Source: Paguma larvata | Lineage: Eukaryota > Chordata > Mammalia > Carnivora > Viverridae | DNA: 64,000 nt | Direction of reading: 5' to 3' | Assembly: GCA_030068075.1 (NCBI GenBank) | Contig: CM057839.1 | Span: 51,116,960-51,180,959, forward strand | Part shown: in pieces, positions 54,603-64,000 of the stretch | How positions within the stretch are numbered: position 1 is the first letter of the stretch | Layout: every line of letters starts with the position of its first letter | Position numbers and translations under genes: made by a program | The notes under the pieces: model-generated | What the model saw: only the letters and a program-made list of their open reading frames with translations | Database searches by the model: none | What the model was told of the DNA's origin: nothing

Positions 54603-55585
54603 TGAACTTCCGTGCAACTCAACCTAATCAAACCTAATTATTGACAGGCTTTTTTTCAGTACAGTCTGAATTGGTCAGTGATACGAATTAATTTCAATAA
54701 CAGGCTAATCTTTAAAATAGAGTAACAGCATTTTCAAGTGTTTCTACCCATAGCATATTTGGACTTTAGTACCATGAAATTGTTATAATATCTGTATTTA
54801 TTTTAACATATACTGTATCATGAAATTGTTAAAAATGTATCATTTCTTTATTCCTCCTGCCTACTCACACATCCCAAAAGCAAGTGGAAGGGCAAAATTA
54901 AAAAAAGAAAGTGTGCTTACTCCAAATGATTATTTCGAAGGTACACTAATAAAAATTTTAAAAAGATGAATATCTCAGTTTTTGGATATATTTTTCTTAT
55001 CCCTGAAACTTTTGAACTTAAGAGAATAAAAATAGTACTAATGATATCATAGAGTCCGAACCATTTCCTCTTTCTGCATTTCCTTAAAAATTTTTAAACA
55101 ACAGGACATGAAATCCAGTTCCTTTACAGCTACCATTGTCTAACCTTCAACACCTCACCTTCTCATTCAGATTCCTGGAAAACATCCATATATCTCTTAA
55201 GATTCGGTGTCACTTGAAATTTGCTTTTTTTTAAAAAAATAATTTTGCTCTTTTGATTTTTCAGTAGGGAAAAGCCCTACTGAAAAAAAAAAGTCTTATT
55301 AAAATGAGAAGCATAACTGCATGAAATGTATCAGAAAACATAGATCTGAACCCTAAAGCAATTATATACCTTATGGCTTTTAGTACCTGTGAATGATATG
55401 CATTAATTTTCTGACATTTCCTTGAGAAACTTGGATGTAAGTTATTAGTTAGACGGAATAAGTTCAAAAAGCATCTGTGTGTCAGGAGCTAGAATAAGAC
55501 TACAATCACTTGTCCAAGGCATAATACCATTCAGAGAGATATATGAAAATATTATAGTAAATTTTCAGCATATGAGGCATTTACT

Positions 55586-55796
55586 TATTGATTTATTTAT
55601 TTAATGTTTATTTTTGAGAGAGAGCCAGAGTGTGAGCAGGGGAGGGGCATGAAGAGAGGGAGACCAGAATCTGAAGCAGGCTCTAGGCTCTGAGCTGTCA
55701 GCATAGAGTCTGATGTGGGGCTTGAACTCATGAACCGTGAGATCATGACCTGAGCCAAAGTCAGATGCTTAACAGGCTGAGCCACGCTGGTGCCCC
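55586..55796 (-). mobile_element. CAN-SINE, reverse orientation
   Basis: TTTATTTATTTAATGTTTAT, (GA)-rich tract, GTGGGGCTTGAACTCATGAACC and GAGCCACGCTGGTGCCCC. The duplication is not resolved. Confidence 0.92.
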
Positions 55797-56334
55797 AAGC
55801 TACCTGTCTTTAAATATGAATATGGATAAGAAAGTAAAATTTTACAGTATAAAGCACATATAATTTTTCTGGTGAAAAATTTAAATCATTATTGCAAATC
55901 TGGTATATCGAAGTCTCTATAGAATATGGCTTTAATTAGATTAAAAATACATGTATTTTTATATGAACCCAGAAGAATTTCAGAAAGTATTTAGAAGTTG
56001 GCTTGTATATATAATGTAATGTTATAAAATCTGAAATAAATGGATAAAGAAAACTAAACAAGAGAAAAAGAAATGAAGAAAAGTAAAGGTAATACACAAA
56101 GTATGTATTATAAGAAGAATCTAAAATGTGGATCTAATCTTTTTAATATCTAACGCACACAAAAAAAAGAGTCACATAAAAACAGTTATGTAAGTCATAA
56201 TAACCACAGCATTGACACCAAAAACAAGCAGTACTGTAATTCTTGGTGACAAGATGGAGGAAAATTTGTTCATTTCTATGGGTCAAGTCATCATATAAAG
56301 AACAGTACATTAAGGACTTAGAAATAGCAATAAT

Positions 56335-56515
56335 TACAGCTGCTAATAATTTGGAGAGTTTACTAGGTTCCAAGTACTGCACATAAATTAACTCATGTCA
56401 TCCTTATAACCTAAGAGATGAGAACAATCATTGCCTTCATTGTACAGATGAGGTAACAGAAGAGGTTGTTAGCTCACCCAATGGAGGATACACAGCTAAT
56501 AAGCAGAAGGGTTGG
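56335..56515 (-). mobile_element. MIR, reverse orientation
   Basis: CAAGTACTGCACATAAATTAACTC, CATCCTTATAACCTAAGAG, GTACAGATGAGGTAACAGA and ACACAGCTAATAAGCAGAAG are in reverse MIR order. Confidence 0.78.
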
Positions 56516-56780
56516 GTTGTTCTCAAAAATACTACAACAAATATCAGTGAAAGAAATTCCAAAGAGAAGAAGCTAATTGGGATTGATCAGCACATGGGTA
56601 TATTGCAGACATAACATAAGAATGTAGCAACTGTACACCTCTCAGGCTACCTACCCTCCACAAACGCTGCTTCTCCGTCAAGTTGTTTGAGAAGAGTCAG
56701 AAATTACTGACTGTGATGTTTCCACTCTCCAAGATGCCCCTAAACACAGTAGTCTCCACTGTTGTTTAAAAATATGTTTT

Positions 56781-56988
56781 GGGGCACTTGGGTGGCTCAG
56801 TCGGTTAAGCATCTGACTTCGGCTCAGGTCATGATCTCATGGTTCGGGAGTTGGAGCTCCTCATCAGGCTCTGTGCTGAGAGCTCAGAGCCTGGACCCTG
56901 CTTCGGATTCTGTGTCTTCCTCTCTCTCTGCCCCTCCCCCACTCACATTCTCTCTCTGCCTTTCAAAAAATAAATAAATGTTAAAAAA
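56781..56988 (+). mobile_element. CAN-SINE, full length
   Basis: Starts GGGGCACTTGGGTGGCTCAG and has a B-box region changed to GGAGTTGGAGCTCC. A (TC)-rich tract and a TAAATAAATGTTAAAAA tail are present. Confidence 0.94.
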
Positions 56989-58632
56989 TTTTTAGAAAAA
57001 AAATTGTAGTATACATGTATAAAAGATTAAAATAAAGATGTTTTAGTTAACAGTAATTATATGATTCTTCACTTTCTTATTTCTGAATCAAAAATATGAA
57101 CTGTGGACATTTAAATTTTTTTGATTGGGGTAAGTATAATTAATGACTTTTCTCCCCAAAAGAAACTAACTGAAGTTCTGTGGGCTTTCCGGATCTATCT
57201 CAAATAAGTTTTGCTCAAATAAGCAAAATTATCCTGACAAAAGATACCTGCCGGTAGAGTATAAATACTAAGAAAATCTGGGATTTAAGTGCATAAAAGA
57301 ATACACCAAGACTAGCTGATGCAAGCCATCAATTTTGCAATAAGGGATTACTTATGTCCATACCTATTAGTGGCAGAATACTGCATAAATATTGTATAAA
57401 CACAGAATGTTAATAATTTTTAGGTCCCAGAATAGAAATGAAGCCGTTATTTACCGTCTAAGTGTGCTCGGTGAACAGAATGCAAGGTATGTTGCCAACA
57501 TTCTTCAGTGTCACTTATGTTTGATCTCAAAGAAGCCTCTCGTTTTACATATTGTAAAATTATTTATAAATCCTTCCATGCTTCTCCCCCAAGTTCTTCT
57601 CTTAAAGAACTATTTTTAGCCCATCACACATATAACAAATACTTCCTTTATGCACACGGTGATGGCCTTACAAGCCTACCATGATTGTTTTAAGTTGCTC
57701 TGCTACCTTTGGGAAGAAGTCAATTTTGAATCATTTATAGCTCTCTTCATTGTAACCAGTGGGATCTACTCAAGTTGATCTGCTCTGGTTAAAGACTTAT
57801 TCTAGGAACACAGAACAAAATTCTTCTTACTACAGTTAACCAGAAGTCAAACCCAATGTCTCACTAACAACTGATCCAACAAAAGAACATCTTAATAAAG
57901 TTGCAAAATAAAACAGAAGTCAAGGTCACTGTAGGTATAAAAGATGTCATATGTATTCAGTAAAGATACCCAATCAAATACCCTTCTATCCTTCCTGTAC
58001 TACAGAGGCTAGAAAACTAGAAATATTCTTATATGCTTTGCCGCTGAAGTTCTGTAGGTGACCCAGGTTCTGCTAAGCATTCTCACATACGCACAGCTGA
58101 GAACTGTAAACTGTGGCAGTGAGCAGTGAGATTAGGTGACAGCCAGCTAAAGGAGACTAGGATAGCTATGGCTGCAGTTCTCCTAGCTCCGTCATTCCCA
58201 ACTGGGTAAAATCTAAACACTGCTCCCTGTCTCTCCCAGAAGTTTTGTACACTGGCTGATACCTAATGAGAAATCCCTCTCTGTTTTAGACAGCTAGGAT
58301 GGATATTATTGTCCACAGCAAAAACCACAATCCAAGGATAATAAGATTTTGAGAACGAGCAACTTATTAAAGCTGGTGCAGAAATGTTTATGGACAACTA
58401 AGTACATAAAATAAATGAGAAGACTTTCAAAACAGAAAGGTAAGAGCAAAGATGTTCCTGAGTAGAACCCCACCACACGCAAACTGAAGAACCACATTTT
58501 ATTCAAATGACAGGGCAAACTGTGCATTTTATTGCAGGGGTGTGACTCTGTTAGAAGAACAGGTGGGAAAGGTGCAATCAATTCTGGCTTAAGTATTTGC
58601 AATAATATTTGCCTTTTACTAATTTAGTTTTT

Positions 58633-58845
58633 TTTTATTTTTTTAATGTTTATTTATCTTTGAGAGAAAGAGACAGAGCATGAGTGGGCGAGGGGCAGAG
58701 AGAGAGGGAGACACGGAATCTGAAGCAGGCTCCAGGCACTGAGCTGTCAGCAGAGAGCCTGATGCGGGGCTTGAACTCACAGGCTGAGAGATCATGATCT
58801 AAGCTGAAGTCAGGTACTCAACTGACTGAGCCACCCAGGTGCCCC
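58633..58845 (-). mobile_element. CAN-SINE, reverse orientation
   Basis: T-rich tail, TTTATCTTTGAGAGAAAGAG, GGCTTGAACTCACAGGC and GAGCCACCCAGGTGCCCC. ACTAATTTAGTTTTT (58618-58632) and ACTAAATTAGTTTTT (58846-58860) are the target-site duplication with one difference. Confidence 0.95.
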
Positions 58846-59374
58846 ACTAAATTAGTTTTTAAAAGCAAGTAACAAGATAATAAAATCAAGGTTGTTTTAA
58901 GTACTAATAAGCAGTTCAATTTTCAGAAGAGACACCTGGAACGGATATGGCATTTGGCCTTATTCAGCAACACTCAAATCCCTTCTGATCAGCCAACATG
59001 GAAACACCAGGTACAGTATGAGGACACCTGGACTTCAGTTTCAAATTTGCTACTTCCTTATGATAAAACGATGACATGGGTAAAATATCTTTGGAATTAA
59101 ATGAGATGTCTGGCATCTAGTGGGTATTTAATAAATAACAGCTGAATCAGAACAAAGTGAAGAAAAAAATACATATACATTAAAATTTAATCTAAGTTAA
59201 CAGTTCAGAACACTAATAGGAGTCATAAAATAATGCTATATGACAGAATAAATTCTTATTTTAGGATTTAAAGGAAAGGTAACAGGGAAACGAGTGGGAA
59301 TTAGTAAAGAAAAGTTGACAGAGGTCAGATTTGAGCTGGTCTTTTAAAAATAATGTGAATTTTCCAAAATTTAT

Positions 59375-60110
59375 TTATCTACTCCTTCACATATTGGCTG
59401 CTGACTACATGCAAGTCACTGTTACAGGTGCTGAGGATACAGCAGCAGAATAATAAACACAGTCCTTACATTCCAGGGGGAAGGGAACAAAAATAGACAA
59501 AGGAAAGGGGACAGAAGATGAGAAGGAAGGAAGGGAGGAAGGAGAAACAACTAAGAAAAATGATGCCACAGTGGGTCAGTGCTATACAGAAAATATCATG
59601 CAACGTGATAGCAGATGACTTGGTGGGTCAAGGATGCTTTCTTGAAGTATATTTAAGTTGCCAGTTTGAATGACAAGAGGCCATGTGTAATCAGGGGTTA
59701 GAGGCCTGTGCAACAGCCTGTGCAAAGGCCCTAAAGCAGAAGAAACTAGACAGATATAAGGGACTGAGAGGAGGGAGAGGGTGAAACACAAACAGGAGGG
59801 GGTCCAGCAGGGAGAGAGGAGGCTGGAGAGGCAGGCATGGGTGGTGGTTCTCAACCTTGACTTCCTGTTAGAATTCCCAACTAGCTTTTGTAAAAATACT
59901 GAAGTCTGGGTTCTACTCAGACCATGTGGTGATAGGACCTGGACACCAGAAGGCTTTCAAAGTTTCTTGGGTGATTCTAGTAGGCAGCCAAGGTGGAGGA
60001 GCAGTGGTGGAGGGCTCATAAGTGAAGGTAAAGCATTCTTGTTTTATTCTAAGTATGACAGGAAGCTACTGACAGATTCTAAGCAGGAATGACATGATAT
60101 GATTTACTTC
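59375..60110 (-). mobile_element. L2 block split by a MER5-like element
   Basis: ACTGTTACAGGTGCTGAGGATACAGC, GTGCAAAGGCCCTAAAGCAG, then after 60002 TTTATTCTAAGTATGACAGG, GAAGCTACTGACAG and AGGAATGACATGATATGATTTAC continue the same L2. Confidence 0.78.
59838..60002 (+). mobile_element. MER5-like element within an L2
   Basis: GTGGTTCTCAACCTTGAC, CTAGCTTTTGTAAAAATACTG, GGTGATTCTAGTAGGCAGCCAAG. The right end lacks the full GAGAACCAC. It sits between two collinear L2 parts. Confidence 0.75.
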
Positions 60111-60239
60111 CACTATTCCTTAGAGAATACATTATGGGATGCAACATAGTCTAATTAAATACCTACACATATTACCTGTGTTTAATATCTACAAAAGAGA
60201 GTATAGTTTAAATATTTTTGCCAAAAGAGATAAATTTTA

Positions 60240-62150
60240 AGATAAATAAACTGAAAACTGTAAAATATTCTGAAAGAAGGTGAAGAAGACATAAATAAAT
60301 AGAAAGGTATTTTGTGCTCATGGATCGAAAGAATTAGTATTGTTAAAATGTTCCAAAGCCTAAAGCAATCTACAGATTCAATGTAATCCCTACCAAAATT
60401 CCAAAGCATTTTTCACAGAAATAGAGCAAACAATCCTAAAATGTGTATGGGACCAACCACAAAAGGCAGTGATTAGCCAAAAAGTCTTGAGAAAGAACAA
60501 AACTGGAGACATCACACTTCCTCATTTAAAGCTCGGGTAATAAAAAACTCTATGATATTGGCATAAAAACAGACGCACAGATCAATGGAACAGAATAGGG
60601 AGCTCAGAAACAAACCCACACATACGTGGTAAACAAATTTGTAACAAAGGAGCCAAGAACATACGGTAGGGAAAGGATATTATCTTCAATATATGATATG
60701 AGGAAAACAATAGAGCCGTATGCAAAAGAATGAAACTGGACCTCTATCTTAGATTATACATAAAAAATCAACTCAAAATGGACTGAAGACTTGAATGCTA
60801 AAACGTGAAACCACAAAATTCCTAGAAGAAAATATAGATAGTAACTTCCTGGACATCGGTCTTGGGGTTTTTTAATGTTTATTTATTTGAGAATGTGAGC
60901 AAGCGTGAGCGGAGAGGGGCAGGGAGAAAGAGAGAGAGAGAATCCCAAGCAGGCTCTGTGTTGTCAGCATAGAGCCCGACATGAGGCTCAATCATCCTAC
61001 AGACTGTGAGATCATGAGCTGAACTGAAATCAAGAGTTGGACACTTAACTGACTGAGCCACCCAGATGCCCCTGGTCTTAGATTTTTTTTAATGTAACAT
61101 CAAAAGCAAAGGCAACAAACCCCAAAATAAATAAGTAGGACTTCATCAAACTAAAAAGACAAAGTTTCTGCACAGCGAAGAAAACCAACCAAATGAAAAT
61201 ACAACTTACTGAATGAAGAAAATATTTGTAAGTCATATATCTGATAAGAGGTTAATATCCAAAATATATAAACAACTCATACAACTCAATGGGAAAAAGC
61301 ACAATCTGATTTTAAAATGGGGAGAGGACTTGAACAGACATTTTTCTGAATGGCCAACAGGTACAAGAAAAGGTGCTCAGCATCACTGATCATCTGGAAA
61401 TGCAAATAAAACCACAACGAGATCACCTCATCCCTGCTATTATCAAAAAGAGAAGAGATAACAAACACTGGTAAAGATGTGGAGAAAAGGGAACCCTTGG
61501 GCACTGTTGGTAGGAATGTAAATTGGCATAGCCATTATGGAAAGAGTATGGAAGTTCCTCAAAAAATTAAAAATATAACTACCATGAGATCCAGCAATCC
61601 CACTCCTAGGTATATATCCAAAGAAAATGAAAACAGGATATAAAAGAGATACCTGCACTCTTGTGTTCACTGCGACATTATTCACAAGAGTCAACATAAA
61701 GGAAACAACCTAAGTGTCCATCCATGGGTGAATGGGTAAAGAAAATGTTTTTTACACATATAATGGAATATTATTTAGCCATGAGAAAGCAGAAAGTCCT
61801 GCCTTTTGTGACAACATGGATGGCCCGAAGGCTTTATGTTAAGTGAAATAAACCAAACAAAGACAAATAAAAACTCTATGGTATCACTTACATGTAGAAT
61901 CTTAAAAATAAGTCAAACTCTTAGAAAAAGAGGGTAGAAAAGTGGTTTGGTTGTCAGGGGCTGGGAGAAAACATGGAGAGGTTGGTAAAAGGGTACAAAC
62001 AGGTATAAAATGAATAAGATCTGAAGATACAATGTAAAATGTGATGACTATGGTATTATATAATTGATATTTGCTAAGAGAGTAGAACTTCAATGTTTTT
62101 ATCACAAGAGAGAGAGGCAGAGACAGAAAGAAATACCTACAAATATTCAA
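60240..62150 (+). mobile_element. L1 second half of ORF2 plus 3' UTR
   Basis: GGTGAAGAAGACATAAATAAAT, GATTCAATGTAATCCCTACC, CTAGAAGAAAATATAGATAG, GCCAACAGGTACAAGAAAAGG and GGTGACTATGG-like 3' UTR in order. A CAN-SINE interrupts it at 60868-61073. Frames are broken in many places, so it is a dead copy. Confidence 0.85.
60868..61073 (-). mobile_element. CAN-SINE inserted in an L1
   Basis: TTTTTTAATGTTTATTTATTTG, (GA)n, GACATGAGGCTCAATCAT and GAGCCACCCAGATGCCCC. It interrupts L1 ORF2 sequence that resumes after GGTCTTAG, which resembles GGTCTTGG on the left. Confidence 0.93.
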
Positions 62151-62749
62151 TACCTATATATATTCACATATAACGGATGTGTTCTTAAAAATCCTATAAA
62201 ATAAAATTCCAGATGCCAAATACGTTTTCCACCAAATGCTCAACTATGAGTTTACAGATAGTGGGCTGGAGCTACTGGAGATGTTCGTAACTATAGTAGA
62301 TCCTACCAAAAGCAAATGATGCTAGACCGCTAACTGGCTGCAGGGGTTAGGGTAGATGGGGAGAAGGCTAAGAAGTGTGTCATGGCTGCATTACTTGCCA
62401 ACTCTTTTGATCAGCTTAATGTGTCCCCTTTGGCACTTTCCTGGTGAAATGAAAGCTGCTCTCTCTAAATTGATTCCCATGGGAGACACTGTGTAGCAGA
62501 GAAACAAACATTTATTCACCAGGTGGGAGACAGGGAAGAGTTGATGGATTCAGGGAGGGTCATTAAGGATAAATATGGAGTCTCCTGTCTAAAGCAGCAC
62601 AGAAAGAGGTTTGCTAAGATTAAAGAAACTGGCTGATGGAAGTAGCAGGTCAACCTCACTTTTGCTCACCTTCTCACCTATGTGAGAGCATGATGGACAT
62701 CACTCCTCTCGTGTGCAGAGGCTGCTCACCCACAGCTACCTAAATCTGG

Positions 62750-64000
62750 GAGAGTTTAACCCCAATTGTAAATATCTGTGCACCCAACACTGGAGCACCT
62801 AAACACATCAAGCAAATATTGCTGAATACAAAGGAAGAAATGGTAATACTATAATAGTAGGGACTTTAACACCCCACTTACATCAATAGATAGATCATAC
62901 AGGCAGAAAATCAGCGAGGAAACTATCTTTGAATGACACATTAGACCAAATGAATTTAACAGATACATACAGAACATTCCATCCAAAAACAACAGATGAC
63001 ACATTCTTTTCAAGTACACATGTGACATTTTCCAGAACAGATCACATGTTAGCCCACAAAACAAGTCTCAATAAATGTAAGAAGACTGAAGTCTTTTCTG
63101 GCCACAATGGTATAAAATGAGAAATCAACAACAAGAAAAAAACTGGAAAAAAACACAAACACCTGGAGGCTAAACAATACTAAAAAAAACCAATGGGCCA
63201 ATGGAGAAATAAAAAAAATACATGGAGACAAGTAAAAATGAAAACACAATGGTCTAAAATTGTTGGGATTCTGCGAAAACAGTTCTAAAGAATATACAGC
63301 AATACAGATTTACCTCAAGAAACCAGAAAAAACTCAAACAATCTAACTTTAAACCTAAATGAACTAGAAAAAGAAGAACAAACAAACCCATAGTGAGTGG
63401 AAGGAAAGAAGTAATAAAGATCAGAGCAGAAATAAATGACATAGAGATAAAAATAAATAAGTAAAAATTGAAAACAAAAAATGAAACCAAGAGATGGTTC
63501 TTTGAAAAGATAAAATTGATAAACCCTTAGCCAAACTCATTCAGAAAAATAAAAAAAGAGAAAGGACCCAAATAAATAAAATCAGAAACAAGAAGAAAGA
63601 AATGGAAGAAATGGATAAATCGCTAGAGACATACAATCTTCCAAAACTGAATCAGGAAGAAACAGAAAATCTATACAGATAAATTACCAGTAACAAAATA
63701 GAACTGGTAATCAAAGAACAACCAAAAAATAAAAGCCAGGACTATAAGGATTCACAGGTCAATTCTACCAAACATTTACAGAAGAGTTAGTACCCATTCT
63801 TCCATCATTCTTCTCAAACTATTTCAAAAAAAAAAGAAGAAGAAGAAGAAGAAGAAGAAGAAGAGGACGAAGGAAAGCTTCTAAATACATTCTATGACAT
63901 CAAAATTACCCTGATGCCAAAACCAGACAAAGATACCATAAAAAAGAAAACTACAGTCCAATATCCAACAAAACATTCACCAAGATCAAGTAGAATTTAT
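62750..64000 (+). mobile_element. L1 ORF2 first half, running off the window
   Basis: ATCTGTGCACCCAACACTGG, CACCCCACTTACATCAATAG and AGCCCACAAAACAAGTCTC are from the end of the endonuclease domain. They are followed by the stretch leading to the reverse transcriptase (CTGATGCCAAAACCAGACAAAG). No intact frame: stops occur every 60-80 codons. An (AAG)n run expands inside it. Confidence 0.85.
63825..63864 (+). repeat. (AAG)n microsatellite inside L1 ORF2
   Basis: A run of ten A then about 10 AAG units, at the place where L1 ORF2 has a short GAAGAGG stretch. L1 sequence continues on both sides. Confidence 0.92.

Larger units (their letters stand above)
51528..64000 (-). other. VWA8 intron before window exon 1 (continues beyond the right edge)
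   Basis: 12.5 kb with no preceding VWA8 exon found. In particular, no coding block for the module-2 P-loop (G-x-x-G-x-G-K-T) is visible on the minus strand. Content: CAN-SINEs at 54.4, 55.6, 56.8, 58.6 and 60.9 kb, MIR at 56.3 kb, L2 split by MER5-like sequence at 59.4-60.1 kb, and L1 at 60.24-62.15 and 62.75-64.0 kb. 51530-53060, 53300-54370 and 57000-58600 are AT-rich with nothing recognised. Confidence 0.75.

Noticed and set aside
2119..61073. tRNA-like B-boxes (GTTCGAGCCC and variants) as possible tRNA genes
   Set aside because: All lie within CAN-SINEs with poly-A tails and duplications. No cloverleaf of normal length forms.
62849..64000. Frames in the last 1.2 kb as an ORF2-encoded active enzyme
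   Set aside because: Stops and shifts are frequent and an AAG run interrupts the sequence. It is a dead L1.

Overview
This window is mammalian nuclear DNA, AT-rich and dominated by interspersed repeats. It contains about 21 copies of the carnivore tRNA-derived CAN-SINE, with the head GGGGCGCCTGGGTGGCTCAG, an internal tRNA B-box, a (TC)n tract and an AATAAA-type tail. The form of these SINEs and of the young L1 3' ends fits a felid best. That lineage call rests on remembered repeat types, not on a database search.

The only gene I can support is a middle portion of VWA8 (von Willebrand factor A domain-containing protein 8, a large mitochondrial AAA+/dynein-like ATPase) on the minus strand. Eight coding exons are visible. 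In transcript order they are 51367-51527, 48712-48825, 39861-40029, 37708-37785, 30249-30364, 25572-25678, 21982-22088 and 11742-11813. Every junction is canonical AG/GT and the phases join without a break. Together the exons give about 308 codons, roughly residues 476-783 of the ~1,900-residue human protein by my recollection. They run from just past the P-loop of the second AAA+ module to the first residues of the P-loop of the third. The N-terminal exons lie beyond the right edge and the remaining AAA+ and VWA-domain exons beyond the left edge.

Layout. 1-11741 is intron with ancient L2/MIR, five CAN-SINEs, L1 3' fragments and two GGAA-type microsatellites. 11814-21981 is an intron carrying a 4.4-kb internally deleted L1 flanked by a 14-bp duplication, whose 5' UTR starts 100 bp upstream of a VWA8 exon and lies antisense to the gene. 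22089-30248 is intron with a young L1 3' end. 30365-37707 is an intron with an L1-split MIR and three LTR-like elements, all antisense to VWA8. 37786-51366 is intron with SINEs, MER5-like elements, a 105-bp tandem duplication and a second young L1 3' end that is the inverted near-copy of the one at 25 kb. 51528-64000 is intron with SINEs and two L1 blocks, the last running off the edge.

I found no complete second gene, RNA gene, CRISPR array or operon-like structure. Most long open frames are repeat translations or chance. The most interesting signals concern retrotransposons in and around VWA8 rather than a new protein system.
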